A DNA stretch of 64,000 nt from Chelonoidis abingdonii (lineage: Eukaryota > Chordata > Testudines > Testudinidae), in contig NC_133770.1 in the NCBI RefSeq assembly GCF_003597395.2, forward strand, positions 7,903,834 through 7,967,833, written 5' to 3'. The notes under the pieces are model-generated. The model made no database searches. It worked only from the letters and a program-made list of their open reading frames with translations, and had not been told where the DNA came from. Positions within the stretch are counted from its first letter, which is position 1. Each line of letters begins with the position of its first letter. Both the position numbers and the translations under genes were made by a program. Positions 10,441 to 21,495 of the stretch are shown here, in pieces.

Positions 10441-12121
10441 TGTTTGGAACTCCCAGTGAATCACCAAGTCTGTTATTCGCACAGCACCAGTCACAGAAAA
10501 ACAGCTGTTTATCATTTAGATTTATGTAGGTGAACTCACGGCAGAGGTGAGTTTAAATTTGATTTTATGCTAAAAATATCACCCAGAAATATCCAAGAGG
10601 CTCACCAGCAAAAAGTGAATGCTCCACCAACTGTCCCAGATCAGCCCAATTCCTACCCTTCCACCACCCCATCAGATCTCCTACCGAGCCACTTTATTAG
10701 GAAATATAAACTCCTTATATACTGCACCATGGCACAGCCTTCTTAATCAAATAATATTAAATGCAGATGTGCAAAATGCCTTCGAGCCAGATCCTGACCT
10801 CGCTTACACCGGAGTCTCTCAAGAGTCACTCCACTGACGTTGGTGGAATTATTTCTAGTTCCCCGAGCTCTGAATCTGGGCCCTTGCCCAAGAGTCATTG
10901 CTTATAGGCCACATTTTGTTTTTGTTTTGTGTTGTGTACTGCCAAGCGAAGGCTTGGGGAAGGGGAATCCATGGCAGATTAGTTTTAGTTGTTTTGTATT
11001 TTTTGTGGCTATTCCAAGACATAAATCCAATGTTCTCCCTCCCCTAGACATTAAATGTAGTAATCCTAATTTGGGTGGGTATCATCCCTTCTATCAACCC
11101 TTCACAAATTGATTCATGGATGGAGAATCCCCAGCCAAACGACATCATGCCACCAACATCTCCTCTGGCCTGTAATTACAGATTAAATAGGTGCTAAAGT
11201 TCCGGCTACACATTAGAACAGGTCTCAGTCACGTGACCCGCCTTCCTGCCTATGGGGACGTGGAGAGAGGACCCTGCTTTGCACAGAGGTGATTCTTTGG
11301 GGCCTGATTCCCCTCCATCTCACAGAGGGGTAAATCAGGGGTTACTCAGCTGAAGCCAGCAGAGTCAACTCAGGGTGTGTGAGATGAAGATCAGGCCTTT
11401 GTTCGAGAAGGCAGAGGGAACAGGATGGGAGGAGGAGAGGGTGTTGCCGCTGCTCGAGCTGGAAACCATTCTGGGGAGACTGGGATGCGATGGAGACGCT
11501 GTTCTCAGAGAGAACTGGAAGGGAAGCCGGCAAGCCTGGGCTGACCCCTGGGCTCAAACCCAAGATCTTTCCTCCAACAAATCTCCTGCTCATTTCCATG
11601 ACAATTCTGCCTGAATGTCTCCGTTGTCCCCCTGAGATATACGCAAGGAGGAGAGTGTCCATGTGCAGGAGCCGCCCTTTAGGTGTGGATGGCTTTGTCG
11701 GCTATCTCCACGCGGCTGCCCGCTCCCTCCCTTTCCAGAGAGAACCCTCCGAGGATCTGTGTGAGGAGAGGGGACCACGGGGTAAGGAGACGAATATCAT
11801 CCCCCAATCACCAGCAGTAAAGCCAAACAAACTTTGGAGTCTCATCTTCTCTGCGTTAAGTCCCCACCCAAAACACCTTCAAGGTCTGTCCCAGATACAC
11901 AGCTGACCGGAGTACTGATGCTCCATATAGCGGCTAGATGGGGGGTCTAGGAGGCCCCAGAATCCACCCAGAGTTTGTGGGGGCTTTGCCAATGGGAGGT
12001 AAACCTTCCTCCCCCTCTTAGGATGGTCTGGGGAAAAGGCTGTGAGAGTTACAAAGATTCCCCCCCCCCCACACACACATCTGCTTCTTCCACAGGAAGG
12101 GGCAATGGACCCCTGAGGCAT
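10441..12121. other. Mostly single-copy DNA, no gene seen
   Basis: Only a weak hairpin-repeat trace is visible at about 10780-10870 (CCAGATCCTGACC with CCACTGACGTTGGTGG). A C-homopolymer and CA run occur at about 12060-12080. Open frames up to 138 codons lack any family motif and overlap on both strands, so none is called. Confidence 0.45.
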
Positions 12122-12308
12122 TGTGATGGTCGCCATCTTGGCCAACAAACTGCAGCCTGAAACAGGGACCTCCAGAGCTTCAGAAGGACAAGCAGCTACA
12201 GCACGAGCTAAATTGCCACGTCTCCTTAGGTGGGGCTGTAACAGCCTCCTGTCCTCTATGGCTCTGCACCAAGCAGGACCTGTAAGACTCCCTCACCAGT
12301 GCGTTACA
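12122..12308 (-). mobile_element. Solo LTR of the 187-191 bp family
   Basis: It starts TGTGATGG and ends GTTACA, is 187 bp long, and shares internal blocks (GGGACCTCCAGAGCTT, GAGCTAAA, GGGGCTGTAACAGC) with LTR-like units at 26.4-26.9, 27.8 and 45.5 kb. No target-site duplication is visible, so this is a likely but decayed copy. Confidence 0.5.
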
Positions 12309-13694
12309 GAAGCACCTCAGGGTTTCACACTTTACGCTATGCTTAAGGATCCAGCCAAAACCCCCACAAAGGAGTCTGATTCTCAGTTACACCATTCCTG
12401 TGCTTGGCTCAAGGATGGAGGGTTATGGTAGGTTTAAGCTACCTTTGCACTCCCCTATCCTGGGCCCAACTCCTGTTCTAAATTACAGCAGTCTTGGGGC
12501 TGCTCTGATTTGCCTTGTGCTTCCCCACATCCTCCCTATGGGCCATTGGGAAGCAGAGAATAAACAGAGTAGAGTGTGCTCCAGCCAAGTTCCCAATCTG
12601 CTTTCTACCTTGGGGACTAGGAGATGGGGTTTACAGTTCTATACTGACTGGGGAGTCCCAAGGGCCATCTTTTCCCACAGTGTTATCAGAATGGCCTGGC
12701 TGAGAATCAGGCCTGTGCGTAACACAGATTGGCTTCTGGAGGGTGCCTAACCTCAGTGAGCACTGTAAGAGTTAAATATCAGGCCAGTACGGTCCACTGC
12801 GTATATGGTGCTTCCCCCCACCTTCCACCACCTCCAAACTCCCGTCTGCATCTTCATTATCAGCATCTGGCGCTGACAGTTCACACAGCAATGTTTTCCA
12901 CTGTAGCACTCTGTGGTTTTGGGTGTATCAGCAGGGCTGCTTCCCTTCACAAGAGCTCCTATCTTCCTGGCTTTTCTCAGAGGCTCCCCGCTGGGGTAAG
13001 GGAAAACCCCGGGCAGCAAAGCTTTCGCCTTGGCTTCAGAATCAAAACACACACACACAAAACCGACCCACCCCTTTTTATGAGGCTTTTGTTTTGCAGG
13101 TGTGGTCAAAGAAGCCAGGAGAGATTTGCAAACACAAATTAAAAAATTAATCATCATCATCATCATTTAAAAAAAAAGAATCTGGGGCTTGGCCAAAGGG
13201 GAATGGATTTTTTAAAAAAAATTAAATTAACTAACAAAAGTGTTTGCAATTCCCAAATGGGCCCCCGCCCAGCCCAAAATGTGGCTCTGAGGAAGGATCA
13301 CAGGTTGGAAGTAAATGGCTCCAAACGAATCCCACCTTCCAAGGTCTGACTTCAGGGCTTTGCGTTTTCCCCTGCAACAGCTGATGACCTTGCTAACACC
13401 AAAGGCTGGGCCGCGCCCTTCCCTGCTCTGCATTAGGTGTCAATGATGCCGCAGGGGGAATGCACTGAAGAGTGAGCTTAGGTCTTGTCAGGCGGAGTGG
13501 GTTTTCCAGTCCGAAATGCTACCGGCACTCTTTGAGTTAGTAGGGGATTCATTCCCAGAAGCAAGGAGTGCCACTGGGGCATGTGGCATTCACCCGTGCA
13601 AAAATCAGCTGTATGTTTATTAGTAGGGGTTTCTAGTGTGCTCGCCACCTTAGCAAAACATCCAAACAACCCCAAATGTGAATGGATTTTGGGG
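12309..13694. other. Unassigned DNA with microsatellites
   Basis: Microsatellites are (CA)n at about 13030-13042 and (TCA)n at 13150-13166. The part at 12470-12660 (GTCTTGGGGCTGCTCTGATT, then GGGAAGCAGAGAATA) resembles 30500-30620, suggesting an old dispersed repeat. No exon is recognised. Confidence 0.4.
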
Positions 13695-13945
13695 GCGGTA
13701 AGGCAGTAGTTATCCTTGCTTTACAGATGGGGCCCAGAGATGCAAAGCCACTAGGGCCCAGATCCCCAAAGGGATTTAGGCTCTTAAATTCCATAGCTTT
13801 CAATGGGAGTTAGGAGCCTAAATTCCTTTGATGGTATAGGCCCGAGTGACTTGCCCAAGGGCTGAGAGGGAGTTTGTGGCAGAGCTAAGACCAGAGTTCA
13901 GCTGGCCGGAGCGCCTATTCAGTACCTTTGGCCAACCTTTCCCCC
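13695..13945 (-). mobile_element. CORE-SINE interrupted by a hairpin repeat
   Basis: Minus-strand MIR phrases flank the interruption: CTTTACAGATGGGGCCCAGA to the left and GTGACTTGCCCAAGGGCTGA to the right. Between about 13757 and 13837 sits a foldback with arms CAAAGGGATTTAGGCTC and GAGCCTAAATTCCTTTG (one mismatch in 17). The hairpin therefore inserted after the SINE. Confidence 0.7.
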
Positions 13946-14221
13946 TGTAAACCAGTGCAGGCTGCAGCGAAGGTGCGCTAAGGGTTGTGTCAATTGGATG
14001 CCCTAGACATGCCACCTTCTCCCCCAGCGCCACATGCTTTGAGCTGGGCCTCAACTGCTTGAGAGAGTCCGTGGCAGCTGCTTCCAGCCTCAGCCTCTTC
14101 CAGCTCCAATGGACTTACTGCTCCTGGGGGACCCTGGTTCACACCAGTGGAAGGTGAATTAGCAGGGACTGCCGTGCTCCAAAGCGCAGAACCCATGATG
14201 AACCCTGGGAGGGGACCAATG

Positions 14222-14640
14222 GGCTAGATCCTCAGTTGGTGTTGATCAGCATAGCTCTATTGGAGTCAATGGAGCCAGATCCTCAGCTGGTGTAAGTCAG
14301 CGTAGCTCCATTGGAGTCAATGGGGCCAGATAGTCAGCTGGTGTAAATCAGTGTAGCTCCATTGGAGTACTGGGTCAGATCCTCAGCTGGTGTAAATCAG
14401 CGTAGCTCCATTGGAGTCAATGAGACCAGATCCTCAGCTGGTGTAAATCCGCATAACTCCATTGGCATCAATGGGGCCAGATCCTCAGCTAATGTAGATC
14501 AGCATTAGCTCAAATTAAGCCAATCAAGCCAGATCCTCCATTGGTGTAAATCAGAACAGCTCAAAGGCAGTCAATGGGGCCAGATCCCCACCTAGTGTAA
14601 GTCAAAGGGGCTGCTCTGAATCACATCAGCTGAGCATCTG
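14222..14640. repeat. 51-bp minisatellite made from a hairpin-repeat unit
   Basis: The landmark GATCCTCAG (or a variant) recurs at 14227, 14278, 14329, 14378, 14429, 14480, 14532 and 14583. The period is 51 bp with one 49-bp and one 52-bp step. Each unit carries GCTGGTGTAAATCAGCGTAG and a GTCAATGGGGCCA block, the same sequence that occurs as single dispersed units elsewhere in the window. Units become more diverged toward the right. Confidence 0.9.
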
Positions 14641-15399
14641 GCTCACTGCACTGGTCATTCCTGCAGGCAGCCATCTTACCAGCAGAGAAAAAAAAGGTCA
14701 TTATTTACACTCTGGTATCAGACAAGTCCAAAGTGACAAACCACAAACGCTTCTCCATCCGGCTTGAACGCTGCCCTGGTGTCGCAGTTTCAGGGCCATT
14801 GCCTTCTCGTTGATCTCACACAGCTGTTTCTCCGTCTCCCTGGACCAGTGAAATTGCCTCCTGCAGCGCATGTCCAGGCGTTTATTTACCTCTTTGTTGC
14901 CTCTAGCGATCATGGCAGAGGTCCTTCTCTCCCTTGTCCTCCCACCCCCTGAAAGTCTAACCATGCATGCGCTCGGGCATGGCAACCATTCTTCGGGATG
15001 ACCAGCTTTCAGCTGGAAAAAACTGTCACCTCAGTGAACCCGTACTATTCCTTGGCATCCTGACTTTCTGTGTGACTCAAAGAAAACCTCTGCCATTAAG
15101 CATATATATCAAGCAGACACCACCACCTGCAGCAGCCCACAACCCCCCTGACCCAGCCATAAAAGGCCCATCTTTTTAGAAGGCTACATGGTACACATGC
15201 TAATTGTCATGTGCAATATAGTGCATCTATTTATGCTTCACGCTTTTTCATATAAACAGCCCCAGAGCACTCCAGAAAAATACTGACATTATTTAGTATA
15301 GTAGAGCTCAGGACATGCACTGCCTTACCTTATTTTAAAGGAGATTTCTGCAAGTGTGATTCAAGCAGATGACAGCTAGAGAGGTGGATATGTTGGGGA
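14641..15399. other. Unassigned DNA, no gene seen
   Basis: No transposon, RNA gene or supported exon is visible. Short open frames on both strands have no recognisable domain. Confidence 0.5.
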
Positions 15400-15570
15400 G
15401 AGATAATAATACCTAGCTCTTATTTAGCACTTTTCATCAGTGGAGCTTAAAACACTTAAAAAAGGAGGTTCAGTATCATTAGCCCCATTTTAGAGGTGGG
15501 AAAACTGAGGCACCAAGTGGCCAATGGCAGAGCTAGGAAGTGATCCTAGCTGAGTGCTCTATCCAATCCA
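15400..15570 (-). mobile_element. CORE-SINE / MIR-like element
   Basis: Minus-strand phrases are well kept: AATAATACCTAGCTCTTATT, CCCCATTTTAGAGGTGGG, AAACTGAGGCACCAAGTGG, GGCAGAGCTAGG and the head-side GCTCTATCCA. Confidence 0.85.
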
Positions 15571-15999
15571 CAATTCCTCCCATGGGTAGGTTGGAAATAG
15601 ATAGATTAGCCTTGTGTAGTCTATAAAACTATTAGTTTCATCCCTATTAAATTATGTTATGCTTTTCTGTTACATGTAAATCAGAAATGCAGCCTAACCC
15701 TATACTAGACATTATAGCCCCAAATATCCTTCCTCAGCTTTTTTCCTTGAGCAGCCCCCCAAAAGTTACCAAGGAATGGCTGATACATAGACTCAGCTGA
15801 TGAAACCCAGCATTGTTCCCCTGCAGTCAGCGGAGCTACAATGATTTAGACCAACATGGGATCTGACCCTAGCCCTTTTAAATGCGCCAGTGAGCATACA
15901 CAGTTCTAACGAGTAAATTGCTTTATTAGTGATGGCTGAATTAACCAGACTGAGCATTTATGTCCCGCTTTGCATTTTCAAAGCAGACAGGAATTAAGC
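15571..15999. other. Unassigned DNA with a hairpin-repeat trace
   Basis: At about 15790-15870, CTCAGCTGATGAAACCCAGC with GTCAGCGGAGCTAC is a degraded unit of the hairpin family seen at 14.2 kb. Nothing else is recognised. Confidence 0.4.
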
Positions 16000-16135
16000 C
16001 TCCCAAAACCCTGGTATAGGAGGAAAGTATTACCATTTCCAGGCAGGTAAATTGAGATATGAGATGGTATAGTAGCTTGCCCAAGGTCACACAGAGAGTC
16101 AGTGGCGGACGTGGAACAAAACCCAGGAATCTTGA
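16000..16135 (-). mobile_element. CORE-SINE fragment
   Basis: AGTAGCTTGCCCAAGGTCAC followed by ACAGAGAGTCAGTGGCGGA and AACCCAGGAATCTTGA is the minus-strand MIR core and head side. Confidence 0.8.
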
Positions 16136-17372
16136 TTTTCCGTATATACCCTAAATAATCCACTAGAGGGGAAAATATCCTTTTTGTCATTCTAAGAGCT
16201 AGGGCAGTGACATTTGTAAGCACAGGTATATATGATCTGCTCTGTGGGCTGGTGTGAAAAGGGGGTGGGGCAATCAGATTGGTATGAAAGGAGGCGAAGC
16301 CATCTCTCTAATTCCTTTCTGCCCTTCCTCACCCTCTTTCACTTAAGGATTCCCCCTTGGGGCAGCAATTGTCCCTGTGATAAGGGCCCAGCATACAGGA
16401 GAGCTGGAAAGAAACAGAACTTAACTATCTGGCCCCAGACACGTGACCTGGATCAGAGCTTTGAAACCAAATAACTGTCACGTGACAGGGCTCTGTATCA
16501 GTTTGAGTTCAGTAGTTACTGTTAGAGAACCTGGCCCATGTGTGGGATGCTAAAGGGGGTGTGAGGTTTTTTGTGCTTTCCAGCGCACCCATGCAACAGC
16601 TGGTATGATCATCTGGCTCCTAATGTCTGGAAGTCAGTTGGGTCCTACAGCAGTTTAACAGGGGCTGCTAGAAATTGCTCTAAAAGCTGCCGAATTAAAG
16701 AGTGAATGAGATCCTCTTCCTGGATTTTTGGGACCATCCTATCAAATTTGATGGTATTGGGACTAATTTTCTAATAAATCCCAGAGAATGGTTTGAAAAT
16801 GCTACAGAAAAGTTATCGCAGCCTATTAAACTCTGCAGGACTTTATTATCTTGGGTGAGGCTGTAGTTATTCAGGGCTGGACTCCACCACCCTCCAAGTG
16901 GAGTAGCGACACTACTCTGGGCATGATTCAGAGCCTGTTGAAGTCAAAGTGACTCTTCTGAGTAATTTAACTGAGGTTTGGCTCAGGCTCTCTGGGAGTA
17001 GTTCCAGTTCTGGTGTTTAGCTTTTGGTCTAACACACTTTTAGACAAATCTATTCCCCCTCACCCCACACTTCACTGATCCAGGATCAGGTTCCAAACTC
17101 GTCTATGGAATTAGGGCTTGTTCAATGGGTGGTTTTAAATCTGCAAGATGCAGAGAGCCTGCTTGGCCCACAGTGGTGAGGACTGACCCTGTGGTTCCAA
17201 ATGCAACGTGACAGGAAATGAAACTGGGGCATTTTGTTATGGATTTCAGTGGGAGCAGAACTGGGGCATTAAAGGGCAATTCTCCATAGCTGAGTGGAAT
17301 GTGCCCTCTACCCACACTGAAAAAGTAGAGTGACAGATCAAAGTCACTATCAAAGGCAGAATATAAAGCATC
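16136..17372. other. Single-copy DNA, no gene seen
   Basis: No repeat family or exon is recognised. A weak CORE-SINE-like phrase (TTCAGTGGGAGCAG) near 17245 is not enough for a call. Confidence 0.45.
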
Positions 17373-17546
17373 TGGGATAGCTCAATGGTTTGCACATTAG
17401 CCTGCTAAATCCAGTGTTGTGAGCTCAATCCTTGAGGGGGCCACTCTAGGGATCTGGGACAAAATCAGTACTTGGTCCTGCTAGTGAAGGCAGGGGGCTG
17501 GACTTGATGACTTTTCAAGATCCTTTTCAGTTCTAGGAGATAGAGT
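17373..17546 (+). mobile_element. Turtle tRNA-derived SINE (PolIII/Cry type)
   Basis: The tRNA-like head carries an A box (GGATAGCTCAATGG) and a B-box region (GAGCTCAATCCTTGAGG). A conserved body (GGGGCCACTCTAGGGATCTG) and a tail ending CAGTTCTAGGAGATAG follow. Known turtle SINEs of this type are tRNA-derived and share a 3' end with CR1-like LINEs. This tail form (GGGGGCTGGACTTGATGAC) is shared with the copies at 18.9 and 39.0 kb. Confidence 0.85.
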
Positions 17547-18414
17547 ATCTCCATTAATCTTAAAAAAGTGTCAAAGCCCCAACTCAATGAATGCAAAACA
17601 GAGCTGCCCCTCTGATTCCCAGACCGTGGCCCTCTGAAGACGCTCTCTGTAGTAGTTGAGTTCCTTTCAGGATTTAGATTAGTGCTCCTCTGAACTTTTG
17701 CTTCCAATGAGAAAAAGTGGGAGTCTCTGGGCTGCTGCTCTTTAATTACCAATTTTTTGGGGAGGGAGGAGGGGGAATCCTTTGATTTTAATTCCCTTTT
17801 CTTTTTAATCTGACTTCCTCAATTATTATTTGTTTCTTGTCACAGACCTGAAGGCCAGATGGGATCAGCTAGTCTGAACTCCGGCACACTACAGACCATT
17901 GAATCTCACCCAGCAATACCTGAATCCAGCCCAACTGTTTGCCTTGGAACTCAAAAGATCTTTTATTTGAGCAATTTTCCTTATTCTTCCTGGAAAGATT
18001 TGATCTCAGTTGATTAAAGCCGTAGGGCCTGATACTGGGAGCACTCAAGCGTAGGAGTTCAATGGGACTGCGCACATGTAACGTCACCGCTGGGCTTAAG
18101 TGCTTGCGGGATTGGGCCTTGAGATCACAGCGTGTGGTTGGATTGGATTCACAGACAAACCACTGACTTGTCTTGGCAGGGCAAGAGAATGAAGGGTTTG
18201 TAATGAAGGAGGAACTTCTGAAGAAATTAAAAAAAAAAAAAATCAAATAACCCAAACAAACTTAAGTTATACCAGACCTCGTGGGTTCTGATGGCTCAAA
18301 GCTACTTGTTCCAAAAGATCATCCAAAGTCCTCCAACGGCAGTTAGCCTGGTCTTTCTGGTATGGAGTTTGTTGCAGATAATAACCTTAGAAATGCTTTT
18401 GCTTACTCTGGTCC
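17547..18414. other. Unassigned DNA with repeat traces
   Basis: At 17835-17920 the phrase AAGGCCAGATGGGATCAGCT resembles an old CR1-associated 3' segment. At 18040-18125, TGGGCTTAAGTGCTTGCGGG is a degraded TTAAGCA-type hairpin repeat. An A-run lies at 18229-18241. No exon is supported. Confidence 0.4.
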
Positions 18415-18545
18415 TTAAGCAGTGGAAGCAGTGTGGCCTAGTGAATAGGACAGTGCATTCTGCCTCCAAAGACCCTCTGTTCAAGTCCAAGCTCTGCTAC
18501 TGGCTCACTTCCCCTTCTTCTGGAAGATGGAGATGAGTGTCAGGA
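18415..18545 (+). mobile_element. CORE-SINE / MIR-like element, head side
   Basis: GCAGTGTGGCCTAGTGAATA, then CTGTTCAAGTCCAAGCTCTG and GGAAGATGGAGATGAG, is the tRNA-like head and core region of a MIR-type SINE. Confidence 0.75.
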
Positions 18546-18711
18546 CCCAAGAGGTCTGAATATTCCTAAGAGGCATGTCACTATAAAGAAGGCCATAGGT
18601 CTGAATCCAGAAAGCTGTCTACTTTGGATTAGTGTGATTGAAAAATATCAATGTAAGCATCTGTCTTGGGAAATCTTACAATGTTCCCCTTGCTCTTTTA
18701 TTCCATTAATT

Positions 18712-18905
18712 ATAATTATTTCTATTATTGTATTACAGTAGCACCTATAGGCACCAACTGAGATTGGTAGTTGTTACGCAAATAGATACAGACTCTGCCC
18801 TAAAAAGCTTGCAATCTAAAAGCAAGAGAGACTAAAGGTAGCAAGGGGAAACTGAGGCACAGAATGGTTAAAATGGCTTGCCCAAGGCCACACGGCAGAG
18901 TCTTC
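18712..18905 (-). mobile_element. CORE-SINE, probably continuing at 19235-19290
   Basis: The tail (TATTACAGTAGCACCTATAG) is followed by CAGACTCTGCCCTAAAAAGC, AACTGAGGCACAGAATGGTT and GCTTGCCCAAGGCCACAC. A head-side piece (TCCTAGCCACTAGACCACAC) reappears at about 19250, on the far side of the SINE at 18917-19098 and another segment. One element was therefore probably split by later insertions. Confidence 0.75.
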
Positions 18906-18916
18906 TTTTTTTAATA

Positions 18917-19098
18917 TGGAGATATACCTATCTCATAGAGCTAGAAGGGACCCCGAAATGTCACTGAGTCTAGCTCCCTGCGTTCACTAGCAGGACCAAG
19001 TACTGATTTTGCCCCCCATCCCTAAGTGGCCCCCTTCAAGGACTGAATTCACCACCTGGGTTTAGCAGGCCAATGCTCAAACCACTGAACTAGCATCC
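18917..19098 (-). mobile_element. Turtle tRNA-derived SINE (PolIII/Cry type)
   Basis: On the minus strand it has the head (AGTGGTTTGAGCATTGGCC equivalent), the body (GGGGGCCACTTAGGG equivalent) and a tail ending in a GATAGGTATATCTCC-like terminus. It interrupts a CORE-SINE. Confidence 0.8.
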
Positions 19099-19109
19099 AT
19101 TTGTAATGA

Positions 19110-19234
19110 GAGAGGTGCTGGGGCTCAGGCAATTTTTTTTACTTTCATAACTGATGCAGCAAACCCAGAAGTGCTTGGGCTATGAGTGGCCAAGCTTAGA
19201 GGTGCCAGGGCTCAGCCCTGGCACGACCTGGCAC
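19110..19234. repeat. Unclassified segment with a palindrome
   Basis: The palindrome GTGCCAGGGCTCAGCCCTGG-CAC lies at about 19202-19224. The surrounding AGGTGCTGGGGCTCAG and AGAAGTGCTTGGGC look like a worn dispersed repeat. Family unknown. Confidence 0.4.
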
Positions 19235-19290
19235 AAATTAACCACTGTGATCCAGCGTCCTAGCCACTAGACCACACTGCCTCTTAATAG

Positions 19291-19884
19291 GGTCTAATTC
19301 TTGGTGTCCAATAACACTCCATAGTGCTGAATTCTTTTCAGATACGTGAATTTAGCTGCAGCCCTTACTGGCCAGTAAGCATTGGACTCTTCCAGTAGCT
19401 AGTATGAATGAGTTTAACGGGTCCCATTCACTCCTGTTTTGTCAGATATATGGGCAAGAACGTGCCCAACTTGGGAGGCAGGGTTGTGCACTGAAAGGAC
19501 AGTTCATCACTCAATAATTCTGGCAGTCTTAGCCCTGCTGAGCACCCCCAATGGCATTCTGCTCCCACTCTGCGCCTAAGCTCGAGTCAGCATGTGCGAG
19601 TCGGGCTTCTTGGGACTAAGCGCTTGGCTCTTTTGGAGCACGTAAAGACAGGAAACCAAGCGAACTGTAGCTAGCTAGCTAAAGCTTTGGGCTCCTCCCC
19701 AGTTACAGTGCTCAATGACACACACACACACAAAAACTACATGATAAGATCATTATCAAGCATGCAAAAAGACAGGGAATGCCAGAATTAAGGTCGCCTT
19801 TCATTCCACCGCCATGTGCATATGCATTATGCTAGGTTTTTAATTCTGTAATATTTTCCCCACAGGACTCCTGCCTCACAGAAT
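19291..19884. other. Unassigned DNA with a CA microsatellite
   Basis: (CA)n at about 19719-19731. No exon or transposon terminus is recognised. Confidence 0.45.
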
Positions 19885-20075
19885 GCACCAGGGCTGCTCC
19901 GGGGGCGGGAGGGAGGGCAAATGGTGCAATTTGCCCCAGGCCCCACAGCAGCCCTCGCGAGAGTTTTTCGGGGGCCCTGGAGCGGGGTCCTTCACTCGCT
20001 CCGGGGGCCCCGGAAAACTCTCATGGGGCCCGGGGCCCCGGAGCTTCTTCCGATCCGGGTCTTCGGAGATCATTT
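19885..20075. mobile_element. CpG-rich hAT-like miniature element fragment
   Basis: Starts near CAGGGCTGCTCCGGGGGCGG and continues through ATGGTGCAATTTGCCCCAGG to GCCCCGGAGCTTC. The GC content rises sharply against its flanks and repeated GGGGGCCC(C/T) blocks occur. It resembles the GC-rich non-autonomous hAT class; the termini are not confirmed. Confidence 0.45.
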
Positions 20076-20094
20076 CAACAGGAACTGTTATAGC

Positions 20095-20185
20095 TTGATG
20101 AAGTTAGAGGGGACTGAAAAAAGGGTCTTATAATGGGAAGTGTCAAGCACCCTTAATAATAGGCAGTGCTACCAGCCCCACCTAT
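20095..20185 (+). repeat. Dispersed repeat A, partial
   Basis: GGGTCTTATAATGGGAAGTG with CCTTAATAATAGGCAGTGCT and CACCTATAAC matches 24330-24445 closely and 39215-39300 in inverse orientation. The family is not identified. Confidence 0.6.
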
Positions 20186-20829
20186 AACATCTTAGAAACA
20201 GGTTGCTCATAAAAGCAGTAAACTAGAGGAGTGTTCTTTATGCTCCTTTTATCTGAACGTCTCCAAGCTCGTTGCAGATATTAATAAAAGTAGACTCAGA
20301 TGCCTTCGTTCGGAGGGCAAGGATGATAGAGCCAAATGAAAACCTACTGAATCGCCATCATCTTTAATCAGAGATGCATCTGAAAGTGGCACCGAGAAGT
20401 TAACGTGTCTGACACAAGGGCCGGAGAAGAGAGAGGAATGGAAGCCTGCTTGCCTGAGTCCCGGCGCCTGGTCTAACCACCAGACCATACTCCCTGCCTT
20501 GCAAACATACCACCCACGGCACATTTTCCAGCTTTCACAATTTCAGTGGAATCTTTCATCCCATTTTCAAATTTCAGTACATTTTTAGTCAAAATGTTCA
20601 ATGTTGGCACCAAACAAATAAACAAACAAACATAATGGCCGGGGAGGAAATTCAGTGAAATTCGTGCAATGGGCAGGCAGGGGCGGCGGCACAGAAACTG
20701 GCTATGCCCCCTGGAGACTTGCCCAGTATCAGCAGAATCCCAGGCAGGGGACTTAGGGGTAATGTACTCATCTGTCTGTCGCAGTGATGCAAAGGGTGCA
20801 GAAGAGGAGAAGGAATCTGTCCCAAAGTT
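20186..20829. other. Unassigned DNA with a CORE-SINE head trace
   Basis: At 20440-20500, CCTGAGTCCCGGCGCCTGGT with CCACCAGACCATACTCCCTG is a minus-strand CORE-SINE head remnant. The rest is unassigned. Confidence 0.4.
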
Positions 20830-20960
20830 CTGATGCTTAGGACTTTGGGGCAGGGACCATCTGTTTTGTGTTTGTACAGCCCCTAGCACATTGCATCTTG
20901 ATCTATGACTGGGGGCCCTTGGCACTATCATAATACAAATAATAAATAACAATCATTGTG
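20830..20960 (+). mobile_element. CORE-SINE tail fragment
   Basis: GGGGCAGGGACCATCTGTTT, GTACAGCCCCTAGCACATTG and CACTATCATAATACAAATAA form the typical tail, ending in an AATAAATAA run. Confidence 0.75.
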
Positions 20961-21047
20961 TCCCCTTAACTTTTTTTTTCTTTGGCTAGGGCCTCAGGCT
21001 GGAAAAGTCAGGATGCTATCGGTCCAGTGGCTCTAGATACTTGGAAC

Positions 21048-21299
21048 CAGGGCTGGCTTTAAGCCAATTCACCTGATTCCCTGGAATCAGGCCCCATGCC
21101 AAAGAGGGCCTCACTCTCGCGCCTAAGGGGGCCCCACTCCGGGGGTCTTCGGCAGCATTTCAGCGGCAGGGGGTCTGCTCTAGGGGTCTTCTGTGGCATT
21201 TTGGCAGCGAGGGGTCCTTCGGTGCCACAGAAAACCCAGAGTGGATGCCCCGCCGCCGAGTATTCTAATTGGGCCCTGCAGGTCATAAAGCCGGCCCTG
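21048..21299. mobile_element. hAT-type miniature transposon with 8-bp TSD
   Basis: The terminal inverted repeats CAGGGCTGGCTTT and AAAGCCGGCCCTG match at 12 of 13 positions. Flanking octamers CTTGGAAC (21040-21047) and TCTGGAAC (21300-21307) agree at 6 of 8 positions, and both differences are transitions. An 8-bp duplication is diagnostic of hAT elements. The interior is non-coding. Confidence 0.85.
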
Positions 21300-21309
21300 T
21301 CTGGAACAA

Positions 21310-21495
21310 ATTAGTTTAAATTCTACCTTTGAGACTCACTCCCTGCATGATCTCACAGGCAATTCACTTAATCTCTCTGTGCCTCTACTTCTTATTTTGT
21401 TAAACCAAGATAATAAGAATAGAACATCCTGAGGATTAATTAGCTAGTGATTTTTCTGTGCTTTGAAAAGAGTAAGTGCCTAGTATTATTGACCC
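21310..21495 (+). mobile_element. CORE-SINE / MIR-like element
   Basis: It contains GAGACTCACTCCCTGCATGA, CTTAATCTCTCTGTGCCTCT, AACCAAGATAATAAGAATAG and GTGCTTTGAAAAGAGTAAG, ending TAGTATTATT. Confidence 0.8.

Noticed and set aside
14222..14640. CRISPR-like array
   Set aside because: The repeats are contiguous 51-bp units without unique spacers, in a vertebrate genome; it is a minisatellite.
17373..17440. tRNA gene
   Set aside because: The A and B boxes belong to a SINE head; the acceptor and anticodon stems do not pair and a SINE tail follows.
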